Shown here piece by piece: positions 19,060 through 27,580 of a stretch of 64,000 nt of DNA; the first letter of the stretch is position 1, and each line of letters begins with the position of its first letter. Both the position numbers and the translations under genes were made by a program. The notes under the pieces are model-generated. The model was given only the letters and a program-made list of their open reading frames with translations, had not been told where the DNA came from and did no database searches. The DNA comes from Cristatella mucedo (lineage: Eukaryota > Bryozoa > Phylactolaemata > Cristatellidae). The stretch lies in assembly GCA_009760855.2 (NCBI GenBank), contig WPIO01000015.1:6536501-6600500 (forward strand), in the 5' to 3' direction.

Positions 19060-19920
19060 CTAATTTGAAATTTCTATTTTAGCTATGACATCTCTAATCG
19101 CATTGAGTCTATTTCCATTTTGATCTGTTAAAGTAATCATACAACTACTTATTCCTTCTATATCACCCCTTGTCGGTAGATACATTACATTTGGAATATG
19201 TAAATCAACTTTTTCTCCTGCTGATATATCCTTTACATCAATAATATATAATGATGAAGATTGTTCTGAAAACCCTTTTCTTTTCTCTATATAATTAAGT
19301 TCTGTATTAACCAAATCGCAGTCAACACTGATCCTTTCAATGTCATTGAAATTAGAGGATTTCATTTTATTCCATGCTGTGTAAGTTCCGGCGAAATAAT
19401 GTGATTTTTCATCTTTTTTATCTTCTTCTCTTCCATCACCATATTCGTAATCAGGGGCGTATGTTCCTTGCTCCTTTGTATTAAAACCAAGGGTATCTCC
19501 AATGTTATTAATAACGCCTGGGATATCACTTGCTAGTAAAACAACATATTCACCCACTACTTTCATAACTATTTTATCACCTTCACCAACACTAAAAATA
19601 ATTCCAGTACTATCTCTTCTTGAAGGATTGTAAAGTGATGCAGCACTATATAATCCTATATTTAACGCTGCAACAAGTCTAACACTATCATAATAACCTG
19701 GAGGAACAGTAGTGGAAAAGCTATTAGCCATTGTAGGATTAGTTTTAAACCAAAGCATATCGTTTTCAAGAGCAACAATTTTTACAATGCTTTTATATGT
19801 GTAAGTAAATTCTATTCTTCGTAGCCCAACTTTTTTATACCCAGATTTAGGACCGAGTATTATTAGAGGATAGTTATTTTTATAATCAGTGTTAGAAGCT
19901 TCTGTTAACTTAATTTTCAT
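19060..19920 (-). CDS. penton-like minor capsid protein, copy 1 (intact)
   Basis: 286 residues, beta-rich, intact. Features shared with the next two genes upstream: GYKKVGLRRIEFTYT near the N-terminus, YFAGTYTAWNKM, ISVDCDLV, then KVDLHIPNVMYLP and a terminal LTDQNGNRL...IAKIEI. These match the general layout of Polinton/adintovirus single-jelly-roll minor capsid (penton) proteins, which close the five-fold vertices. ATG follows AAGTATAGAAA. It is the last of three tandem paralogues and the only one with a complete frame. Confidence 0.7.
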   Translation of the reverse strand: MKIKLTEASNTDYKNNYPLIILGPKSGYKKVGLRRIEFTYTYKSIVKIVALENDMLWFKTNPTMANSFSTTVPPGYYDSVRLVAALNIGLYSAASLYNPSRRDSTGIIFSVGEGDKIVMKVVGEYVVLLASDIPGVINNIGDTLGFNTKEQGTYAPDYEYGDGREEDKKDEKSHYFAGTYTAWNKMKSSNFNDIERISVDCDLVNTELNYIEKRKGFSEQSSSLYIIDVKDISAGEKVDLHIPNVMYLPTRGDIEGISSCMITLTDQNGNRLNAIRDVIAKIEISN

Positions 19921-19954
19921 TTTCTATACTTGTTTTACTTTTTTCTATACTTGT

Positions 19955-20903
19955 TTAACCTTTTCTAATAACTATTGTAGCTACAATATCTGTAATTGTA
20001 TTAATCCTATTACCATTTTGATCTGTTAATGTAATACTATATCCATTCAATAGCGATATATCAGCACCAGTAGGTAATTACATTACATTTGGAATATGTA
20101 AATCAACTTTTTGACCAGGAGCAATATAATCAGTATCAATAACGTATAAAGATTTTGATTGATTTAAAGACCCTTTTCTTCTCTCTATATAATTAAGTTG
20201 ATCACAGACTAAATCACAATCAACACTTATCCATTTTACGCCAGTATTATCTGGTTGAATCATTTTGTTCCACGCTTTATAAGTTCCAGCAAAATACATA
20301 GCTTTTTCTACCGCTTCATATCGTTTTCCTCCAACCATGTCCTTATCAAATGTTCCTTGTTCATTTGAGTTAAAACCAAGTGTATCTCCGATGCTATAAA
20401 ATTCAGGTTTTCTTATAATAAAAGAGTTGGCTCCAAGGAAAACAAAACTATCACCAGCTACTTGCATAAGTATTTTATCATCTGTATCAACACTGAATTT
20501 TATTCCATTTCTAGCTCTTCCATTATATAGTGCTAGTATAGGAGCACCGGTACCAGGAGAGCCATCTGGATTAGTGGGAGGAGGCTTTTTATAAGTGCTA
20601 AAGCTGTGTTTAAAGCAAGAACAATTTTGTTACTGTCATAAGTTCCTGAAGTTTTAGTAGTACCATCTGCTTCTTTTCCAAAATCAATTTCAATATATTG
20701 GGGATCACCAACATCTCCAAGAGAAAACTTAAACCACAGTCTGTCATTTACACCCCTAAAGACATTTGATATGGCTCTGTTTGTATATGTAAACTCTACC
20801 CTTCTTAAACCAATTTCATTGTATCCAGAATTTTCTCCTAAATCAATAGCAGAATTTAATTTTTGTAATCTGAAGAAGATGTGCCAGTTAATCGTATCGC
20901 CAT
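19955..20903 (-). pseudogene. penton-like minor capsid protein, copy 2 (disrupted)
   Basis: Aligns with copy 1 throughout: GYNEIGLRRVEFTYT, YFAGTYKAWNKM, ISVDCDLV, KVDLHIPNVM, LTDQNGNRI. The likely ATG is 20901-20903 behind AATATAGGAA. Lesions are a frame change in an A run near 20867, a second near 20595, and a TAA at about 20081 where copy 1 has Tyr. The stop of copy 3 lies just nine bases upstream of this ATG. The DNA similarity with copy 1 is high enough to indicate a duplication within this lineage. Confidence 0.65.
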
Positions 20904-20911
20904 TTCCTATA

Positions 20912-21881
20912 TTATATTTCAACAATTTCTATAACAACAGCAATTTGTTCTCCACCAAAATCTAACAACTTCAAGTTTTGATCAGTAACTGTAATATTTA
21001 TATCACTAATACTTTTAGTAGAAACATTGTGATATTCAAGTGTATTTGGTTCGTAAACCATTGTATCCCACGGATAAAAATCAAATCCAAAACTTCTTAA
21101 AGCTTGAGTTTCCATTCCATTTATGAAACTTGTTCCAGGAGAAACTAGATTACAATTAACAAGAATAAGTTTTACATCCGCAATACTTACCTGTTCTTCT
21201 GAATAAAACTTTTTGTTTGGAGTACAAATAACTGGTGCAATATTTGGATACGACTCTGAAAACCTCGTATCCGTTGTGTAAGCAGGTTTAGTAAACCCAT
21301 GCACTTTAGAAATAGAGGATTTACGTTCAATAAAACTCCATCCAATAGGCATACTAATCCACGAGTGAGCAGTGCCAGTATCAACACCAACTATAAACTT
21401 ATCAGTTGTAGATCCTGTTTGAGTAATATAATTATTAATCCTATCAACAATACTAGTGTTTAAGTCATCACTATCAACCGTATAAATTTCTGGTTCTATT
21501 GTTACAGTTTGTTCAGAACCACCAGCATTTCTATGAACAAAAGTATTATTGGAAGTGTTAATATTTTTTATGGAGTTGATTCCAACAAACTTCTTAAAAC
21601 AAACTTTTAAGTTTTTGTTTCTTAATGAAATAGGATTATTAATATGAAGACTAAGTGGATTAGAATTTCCAATAATATTGAACACATACCCCTCTTTACT
21701 TGCTTGATAATTTTTTTAAATTTTTGTTTCTTAATGAAGTAGGATTATTAATATGAAGACAAAGTGGATTAGAATTTCCAATAATATTGAACACATACCC
21801 CTCTTTACTTGCTTGATTATTTTTTTAAATAACTTCAACATTCTTAAGTATGTCTTTTGCAACACCTAAAAGATCACTCAT
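20912..21881 (-). pseudogene. penton-like minor capsid protein, copy 3 (5' end disrupted)
   Basis: The body is an open frame of 257 codons from about 21685. Its pattern is related to copies 1 and 2 but the most diverged of the three: an early SLRNKNLKVCFKKFVG, then DVKLILVNCNLVSPG, and a final INITVTDQNLKLLDFGGEQI. No ATG begins this frame. Upstream, an ATG at 21881 behind TATATAGAAA opens the right frame for 18 codons to a TAA. A 109-bp tandem duplication then separates it from the body. The most economical reading is a gene starting at 21881 damaged by one nonsense codon and the duplication. Confidence 0.6.
21612..21829. repeat. 109-bp direct tandem duplication
   Basis: Positions 21612-21720 and 21721-21829 are two nearly identical copies with period 109, differing at a few bases. 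It covers the 5' coding end of penton copy 3. Since 109 is not a multiple of three, it shifts the frame. High identity means the event is recent. Confidence 0.9.
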
Positions 21882-21884
21882 TTT

Positions 21885-22773
21885 CTATATACTAAATAGT
21901 AGATTATTAATTTTTCCAACATAAGACTTTGGTGCTTTTCTAGATCTAGCTCAATAATCTACAGCAGCACTTATTGAATTTACAACTCCTTTATTTCCAG
22001 CTGCAAGCTCTCTCAACCATAAATCAATCTTACTAAATACTTCTTTATCACTATTAAAAAACACTGGAACGATTTTTAATCCTTCTCCTGATTTAGGAAT
22101 CACTGATTTTATATGGTCAAGAATACTTTGTTGTTGTATACTTCTTTTTTTCTTCTACATTCTCTAATTCTTCTTTGATATTATAAAGACTCTCTACAAA
22201 ATTATCTTCTGTAATTTTCTTTATATCTTCTGTAATTTTTTATGACATTCTTCCTGTATTAGGTCTAATGCTAATTTCAAATAATTTTTGTCTAATAATC
22301 CATGGGTGTTCAATAATTGTAGGTAAAGTATCTTCTATAGCAGTTGTAAATTGAAGTTTGTTAGGTTCTATAACAGGTTCTATAACACTTGCATCGGGTT
22401 CTATACTAGGTTCTATAACACTTTCAATTGGTAAAGCAGTTTTCCTTTTTCTCCCTCTTTTCTTTGGTGTACTTGTTTCAACTTCTTTTATAGATTCTTT
22501 GTTAATCTTTGGAGTACCAGTAGATGGATTAACATTAAAACCTTCTGCCACTGTTTTTTGAGCACCATCAAGAATTTCTCTTATTTCTGGATTAGCTGCA
22601 TGAGTCTTCGCTTGCTTTATTCTGTTAATTGCTTTTTTATGTTCACCAGATTGAATATCAGCAATTGCTTTTTCCAAAACTAAAGAAGCATCTTGAGGTT
22701 CTTTAGGTTTAGGCTGTATCGACTTTTCAATTAGTTTATTAGTCTCCATTTGAATTGCGAGTTTAGGTCTCAT
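21885..22773 (-). pseudogene. hypothetical virion-block protein, disrupted
   Basis: The first 177 codons are open. They hold a Pro/Glu-rich segment, a helical repeat-like region (DIQSGEHKKAINRIKQAKTH), a basic KKRGRKRKT stretch and acidic IEPSIEPD repeats. After a TAA at 22240 the frame continues (ITEDIKKITEDNF). It shifts by one base in an A run near 22150, passes a TGA near 21955 and ends in a TAG within the TATATAG motif of penton copy 3. The KKRGRKRK stretch could be a nuclear localisation or DNA-contact segment. Its start overlaps the stop of the 84-aa gene (ATGA type). Function unknown. Confidence 0.5.
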
Positions 22774-23027
22774 TACACAAAGTTTATTAAATCAACACCA
22801 CCTGAATCATTTTTTGAATGCTCTAAAGCACGTTCATTTAGTTTATGTTCTACTTGATCTCTAACAGCAATTTCAGCTTCTATCCTAGCCACCTCTTCAC
22901 TATTGTTAAGAATGGTTGCTATATTTAACTCATCTAAGTTATTAAGTGCGTCTTCTAGATCAAGTGCTTCTCGAACACTCCCTTCGTATTTTTTACCTTT
23001 CCTTTGATACAACTTTCCGTTAATCAT
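22773..23027 (-). CDS. hypothetical protein, 84 aa
   Basis: Intact, helical and acidic (ALDLEDALNNLDELN, NNSEEVARIEAEIAVRDQVEHKLNE). The start codon overlaps the ATPase stop codon and its own stop overlaps the next start, so the three genes are stacked with ATGA-type overlaps and no promoter motif between them. Such stacking suggests one transcript with reinitiation. No family recognised. Confidence 0.55.
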   Translation of the reverse strand: MINGKLYQRKGKKYEGSVREALDLEDALNNLDELNIATILNNSEEVARIEAEIAVRDQVEHKLNERALEHSKNDSGGVDLINFV

Positions 23028-23700
23028 TCTTTTCCTATTAAGTATTGAAAATAGTTATTAGTTGTTTTCCTTCTTTCATCAACAGACCAAAATCTTCCTT
23101 CATCCTCGGTTTTAGTTAGGTCTATAACACAACATCCAAATCTTTTCCTTGCGCAAGAATCGACCCAATCTTTAAATTGCTTTCCATCTATATCACCAAC
23201 ATATGAACGCCGTATATATTCTATATCAGTACCATTTGTTTAAAGATTATTATAAAGTTTACATTGTTTCTTATATTTCTTTTAGGAACACTTGTAAACC
23301 CTTGAGCAAGGTAAAATACATTCATTTTTTTATGTCTTCCTCTAGTAAAGTAATCCAATATATTACTTTGTTCTTCATTTATAACATCGTCTAACACAAC
23401 AAAATTTTTACATTTCTTATATGAATCAACATCTGGCATTTCATTAACCCAAACAAATGCAGGGCTTTCTTTTGTCATTGAAATAAATCCACGATATACT
23501 GGTTGATCTAAACTTGCAGCAATAATAGTACAAATATCATACTCTAATCTTCCATAAAATATCCAATTCAATATTAGCTGTGTTTTACCACATCCACTAG
23601 GACCTAAAACCAACGCTCTAATTGGCTCTTTAGGTAGTGGCTCTTTATGTCCAGTAACAGTATCCTGCCCAACATTAAAAGGCTTAATTTCCAAAGACAT
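23024..23700 (-). pseudogene. A32/FtsK-HerA-type packaging ATPase, one frameshift
   Basis: Powers DNA packaging into the capsid. From the ATG at 23698-23700 (after TCATATAGG), Walker A is GPSGCGKT at residues 33-40. Walker B is NFVVLDDV at about 99-106, followed by the FTRGRHKKMNVFYLAQ sensor-type block at 119-133 and an RNIRNNVNFIIIF strand. These are standard for Polinton, adintovirus and poxvirus A32-like ATPases. The frame changes by one base in an A run near 23240. The rest, with YVGDIDGKQFKDWV, continues in another frame and ends at the overlap with the next gene. All nucleotide-binding motifs lie before the lesion. Confidence 0.92.
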
Positions 23701-23750
23701 CCTATATGATGATGATAGTAATTTCAAGACATCGCAAAAACTTTTTAATA

Positions 23751-24731
23751 TTACTGTATTCTAACTTGTTTAACTAAACTAATTTCATCACCATCAGAAG
23801 GACTAGGTGTTCTAAATCCTGCGTAACTTAGTACAGGGTAACTAAGATCGAATGTTATTACTTTTTTATTACTTTCTTCAACGATAGCAAGGTTTTTAAT
23901 AGAATTACTTAAAGTCAACATATAATCACCCTCAACTCCTGAATAAGGTAGTATATTAAGTAAATTAGAAGGAAGAAAGTTTGGTGAGTAGAACCTATGG
24001 TAGCAGTTAGTAATTATATTATCGTATTCTTCAGACAACTTTTCCACTGTAATAGATATTGTTGATGTAATAGTTCTATAAGGTATTCTAGTTGCATTAT
24101 CGTCTTTTACAAATGAATTATTTTCAGCTGTTCTTCCATAAACATTATAATAAGTATCATCATTGACAATGTTAGCATTATCATTATTTATTCTATTGAT
24201 ATCTCTTATTTTTAGTGTTACCTTTGAGTATAGTGGCTCTTTTAAGTTAATGTCAGATAGTTTTGCTAAGGTTGCGTCAGTGGTGTTGTTAGATAAGTTA
24301 ATAACACTTTTTGTTCCTGTTTGTCCTTCTACTATTAATGACTCATGATTAAAAAGTCTATTAGTTCTTAGAAATGATATATCAGCTCTTTCTCTTGTGT
24401 ATGAACAATCAGTGGTGTCATTAGCAGTTAATCTATCTACTTCTAGAGTTCCATCTATTACTTGTCCTCCTTCTGTTCCAACCTTTGTATCAAGATACTG
24501 CTTTGTAGATAAATCGTTTCCATTCTCTGGATAACGCACATTTACATATTTTTTTGACCTAGCAGATAAATCTCCTCTTACAATGTAATCAGAGTCTTTT
24601 CTAATATAATTATTATCTAAAAAGGTTTTACTTACAACGTCTAATTCACTAATAGTAAAAACAACATTTTCTATTCTATTTTTACCAAGATTTAGAGTTC
24701 CATTCATTTCTAATAATCTTCTACTAAGCAT
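23751..24731 (-). CDS. fibre-like repeat protein 2 (intact)
   Basis: 326 residues. The N-terminal about 100 carry two to three degenerate fibre repeats (MNGTLNLGKNRIENVVF, ARSKKYVNVRYPENGNDLST plus KQYLD). The rest is a unique beta-rich region ending SYPVLSYAGFRTPSPSDG. ATG lies 14 bases after TATATAG. The head is unrelated to those of the other fibre-like genes. It lies between the ATPase and another fibre-like gene. Predicted to be a trimeric surface fibre; the target is unknown. Confidence 0.65.
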   Translation of the reverse strand: MLSRRLLEMNGTLNLGKNRIENVVFTISELDVVSKTFLDNNYIRKDSDYIVRGDLSARSKKYVNVRYPENGNDLSTKQYLDTKVGTEGGQVIDGTLEVDRLTANDTTDCSYTRERADISFLRTNRLFNHESLIVEGQTGTKSVINLSNNTTDATLAKLSDINLKEPLYSKVTLKIRDINRINNDNANIVNDDTYYNVYGRTAENNSFVKDDNATRIPYRTITSTISITVEKLSEEYDNIITNCYHRFYSPNFLPSNLLNILPYSGVEGDYMLTLSNSIKNLAIVEESNKKVITFDLSYPVLSYAGFRTPSPSDGDEISLVKQVRIQ

Positions 24732-24761
24732 TTTACGTTGTTGCTATATAAACAAAGATAT

Positions 24762-25602
24762 TTAATTCTTTATCAAATAAGTTTGAACCAGATATAAAAG
24801 TTGAGGATTGGACAAGTTTTTATTTGCATCAAGCACATAACCACCGTATAACTGGTCTTGTAATGGTACTAATTTTTCTGGAAGGGGTTGTAGTATACCT
24901 TTTTTCCAGGTGTATACTCATATAATGTTGTAACAACAAACAAACCTCTTGGTGTGATAGTATCTGTTAAAGTGGAGATCCAACGACCGTTAATTGTTTT
25001 CCCATATAATTCTGTTGTTAAAGACCCGTCTACTGTTGCTCTAAAACGTATTACAGTAATATTCCCATCTGATATTCTATTTAGATAGCTAAAGTTTACA
25101 CCATCAGTAGGATTAACAGGATCATTTTCTAAGAAGATAGAGTATCCATTCATATCTAAATTTCCATTAAGAGTTCCACCTGTTAGCTTAAGGAAGTTAG
25201 AGTCCATATATGATTTATTTGGAATATCATTATCAGAAGTAGGAGGTCCTACAACACATACATTTCCATTTACAGTTAGTGTTCCATTATTAGTTCCACC
25301 AGTCTTAGATAATTTACTATCTGCATAGTCTTTAGTCGCAGAATCGCTAGGGTTTATAGGGTTTGCTAGTTCTATCAACTTATAGTTTTTCATATCGATA
25401 TCTCCATCAGCAATAGTTCCTCTTGATACTTTTGTAAAGAAATTGGTATCTATATACTTTCTATTTACAGCATCTCCAAGATCAACAGGATCACCTAAAT
25501 CCTTTATCAAATTGCCATTCATACTTAAACTACCTGTAAGTACATCACCACTTTTTTAATGTAATTTGTTATACCAATTCCTCTTCTTTTAGGTCTAAAC
25601 AT
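24762..25602 (-). pseudogene. fibre-like repeat protein 3, frame changes at A runs
   Basis: About 280 codons with the clearest repeats of the set: MNGNLIKDLGDPVDLGDAV, KNYKLIELANPINPSDSAT plus KDYAD, and LNGNLDMNGYSIFLENDPVN with NPTDGVNFSYL. The N-terminus starts at ATG 25600-25602 after TTGTATAGAA and shifts by one base at an A6 run near 25550. Near 24897 the frame meets A AAA AAG, and a -1 shift there leads into an open 45-codon C-terminal extension instead of a quick stop. The shaft is intact. The head carries a distinctive ITVIRFRATVDG segment. Confidence 0.65.
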
Positions 25603-25604
25603 TT

Positions 25605-26471
25605 CTATACAATAGTAAAAAGAAAATCAATGTAAGTTATTCCACTTGCAACAGTAAATTTATCGATAGCATACCTACACGTTCCATCGGCGTTAATTAT
25701 TAAAACTTGAGTACCACTAACTCCATAACTATTATCAGTAGATAACTCTACGTAAGACTTTGTTTTGTCGGTTGCAAACATAATACCACTTACCATTTTA
25801 AAGTTGGGTAGTACACCGGGAAAGAATGTTTTAAGATTAATCATGTACGCAACAACATCTCCAGTGGTTGCTACAATAGGCTTATCACTTGGTGTGCGTT
25901 GTTGCAGTTGAAATTTATCTCCTGTACTACCGTTAGTGGTAATACTTAAACCAAGCATATCAAGATAAAATACGTTTGGATAAGTACCAGAGCCTGCTCC
26001 AAAATACCTACACGATGTTTGTTTATTATTATTTACATATTGTTTTGTCACAGTATCAGAGTCTTTTAAGTTAGTAATATTCTTATTTCCCATATTCATA
26101 CTTGCTTTTGCTTTACCTTGAAACACTTGTGTCATATTTTTTAAGAGTCCATAGTTAATCACTTTATAAGGTCTTAAATCACTGTATACAGTTCCATCAG
26201 CAGAGTTTCCTGATATATCAAAAACATTCTTACAATTCAACTGTGACATCATCTTCCCACTAGTCTTTGAAAGGAACCCTGACATACTTGAAACAGTTGC
26301 TAAATCACCTATAACATTTGTAGCAACACTTCCTCCAAAGTTTAAACTAAAACCATAGCTCAAGTTTATTGCAGCACCAGCATTAATAGGGTATGCTAAG
26401 TTGGTTACTCTATTTCCGTTAGCGTTAAGATCACTGTAAATAGAACCATTAATCTTTCTAACTTTTTCCAT
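25605..26471 (-). CDS. fibre-like repeat protein 4 (intact)
   Basis: 288 residues. N-terminal repeats are SDLNANGNRVTNLAYPINAG and MNMGNKNITNLKDSDTVTKQYV. They are followed by a beta-rich head (FKMVSGIMFATDKTKSYVELS, DGTCRYAIDKF) ending DFLFTIV. It starts divergently from the membrane-protein gene at 26485, with 13 bases between the two start codons. The repeat consensus (N-x-I-x-N-L, then P-x-N, then T-K-x-Y-V/A-D) is shared with the other three fibre-like genes. Confidence 0.68.
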   Translation of the reverse strand: MEKVRKINGSIYSDLNANGNRVTNLAYPINAGAAINLSYGFSLNFGGSVATNVIGDLATVSSMSGFLSKTSGKMMSQLNCKNVFDISGNSADGTVYSDLRPYKVINYGLLKNMTQVFQGKAKASMNMGNKNITNLKDSDTVTKQYVNNNKQTSCRYFGAGSGTYPNVFYLDMLGLSITTNGSTGDKFQLQQRTPSDKPIVATTGDVVAYMINLKTFFPGVLPNFKMVSGIMFATDKTKSYVELSTDNSYGVSGTQVLIINADGTCRYAIDKFTVASGITYIDFLFTIV

Positions 26472-26484
26472 TCACTTATAATAT

Positions 26485-27147
26485 ATGAAGAATAAAAAAG
26501 GAAAAGGTGTTGATACTATAAAAGAAGGAACGGATACAACTAAGGAAGTAGTTTCAGGAATTACAACAGCAACAGAAGTAGGTTCGAAAGCAGTTATAAA
26601 AATAGTACCTAAAGTTGCTATGAAGCTGTCCTTACAGGCCTCAAACAAGATCGCAAAGATCGTTCCAAAATTATTACAATCTTTCAAGGTCATTGGAACA
26701 GCTACAAAAGCTCTAGGAGGATTTCTGTCAGGAGTAACAGGAATAGTAGATCTTGGTTTGTTTATAAAAGAAATTTTTGATGACATATCTTCTGGTAAGT
26801 ATGGACAAGTCTTTTGGAAAACAATGTCAGATAAAAAAGGACTCTCAAAGATGGTTGCAAGTTTGGAAGTAGGTTTCTACATTAATGAGATATTATTAGA
26901 AGCTGAAAAAGCAAACAGTGATTGGTATTTAGATCCTAGTAAGTTTTTATCAGAAACATTTGGAGAAGAAGTTTCTTGGGATGCAACACAACTTGATCCA
27001 ATCGCTTGGAAGAAGAACTTTCTTGAAATGAGAGGAGGCTTTTTACCTGCTATTCCAGCCATCATCGCTAGCATAGCAAGTGTAATAGGAGCTGTTGGTT
27101 TAGCAGTTTCAATAACTGTAGCAGTTGCGGAATTAATAAAAAAATAG
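26485..27147 (+). CDS. membrane-active virion protein candidate
   Basis: 220 intact residues. A basic Lys/Thr-rich N-terminus leads to amphipathic and hydrophobic segments (LGGFLSGVTGIVDLGLFI). A Trp-containing middle follows, then EMRGGFLPAIPA leading directly into a membrane helix (IIASIASVIGAVGLAVSITVA) and a short charged end. MRGG-F fits the adenain cleavage consensus (M/I/L-x-G-G-x), and GGFLPAI-type junctions are common in Polinton internal proteins. I infer a pX/pVI-like capsid interior protein whose hydrophobic end is released on maturation and disturbs membranes. Not proven. Confidence 0.6.
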   Translation: MKNKKGKGVDTIKEGTDTTKEVVSGITTATEVGSKAVIKIVPKVAMKLSLQASNKIAKIVPKLLQSFKVIGTATKALGGFLSGVTGIVDLGLFIKEIFDDISSGKYGQVFWKTMSDKKGLSKMVASLEVGFYINEILLEAEKANSDWYLDPSKFLSETFGEEVSWDATQLDPIAWKKNFLEMRGGFLPAIPAIIASIASVIGAVGLAVSITVAVAELIKK

Positions 27148-27158
27148 TAGATGAAACA

Positions 27159-27580
27159 ATGTATACTGCTAGAGCACCTAAAATGAATACTCATGAAGAG
27201 AGAATGAGTGCTTTGACACTACAAAAAGAAAGATTAAATAATGCTATTCTAGACTTGAAAAACATGATAGAACTACTTGAAAAAGGGGTTGATATAGATC
27301 TAAGTGATAAAGTACAGAATTCAGAAGTCAAAAACAGATTAACTTATCTTAATAAGGGAAGAGAGCTTGTAGAGAAAGGAGGAGTTAGTTATAGTGAAGA
27401 TTCAAAAAGAGACATAAAAAAGTAGAAGCTTCTACTGTTGGTGATCGTAGAACATGTGATTATAAAGCTGAAAGTGCAATGCTGTTGAGTAATCTTTTTG
27501 CACAATGTAAGAGTCAAGAAGAAATATATAACGAAATGATTAAACTTAGAGATGACCTAAAACGAAGATGTAAGAACTAA
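27159..27580 (+). CDS. coiled-coil protein with possible -1 frameshift site
   Basis: The first frame (88 residues) is a coiled coil (MSALTLQKERLNNAILDLKNMIELLEK). It ends at a TAG directly after A AAA AAG (about 27416-27422). In the -1 frame the sequence is open for about 52 codons (VEASTVGDRRTCDYKAESAM ... LKRRC) to a TAA at 27578-27580. The heptamer has the correct phase for tandem slippage and the stop follows at once, so the two frames may be one product by programmed frameshift. A one-base deletion is the alternative. It starts 11 bp after the membrane-protein gene. Function unknown. Confidence 0.5.

Noticed and set aside
8014-22242. Alternative genetic code with TAA as sense
   Set aside because: Where relatives or paralogues allow comparison, different residues (Glu, Leu, Tyr) stand at the TAA positions, and genes also end at TAA, so ordinary nonsense mutation is simpler.
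23235-23250. Programmed frameshift at TTTAAAC in the ATPase gene
   Set aside because: The heptamer is present but in the wrong phase relative to the reading frame; a missing A in the following A run explains the break better.
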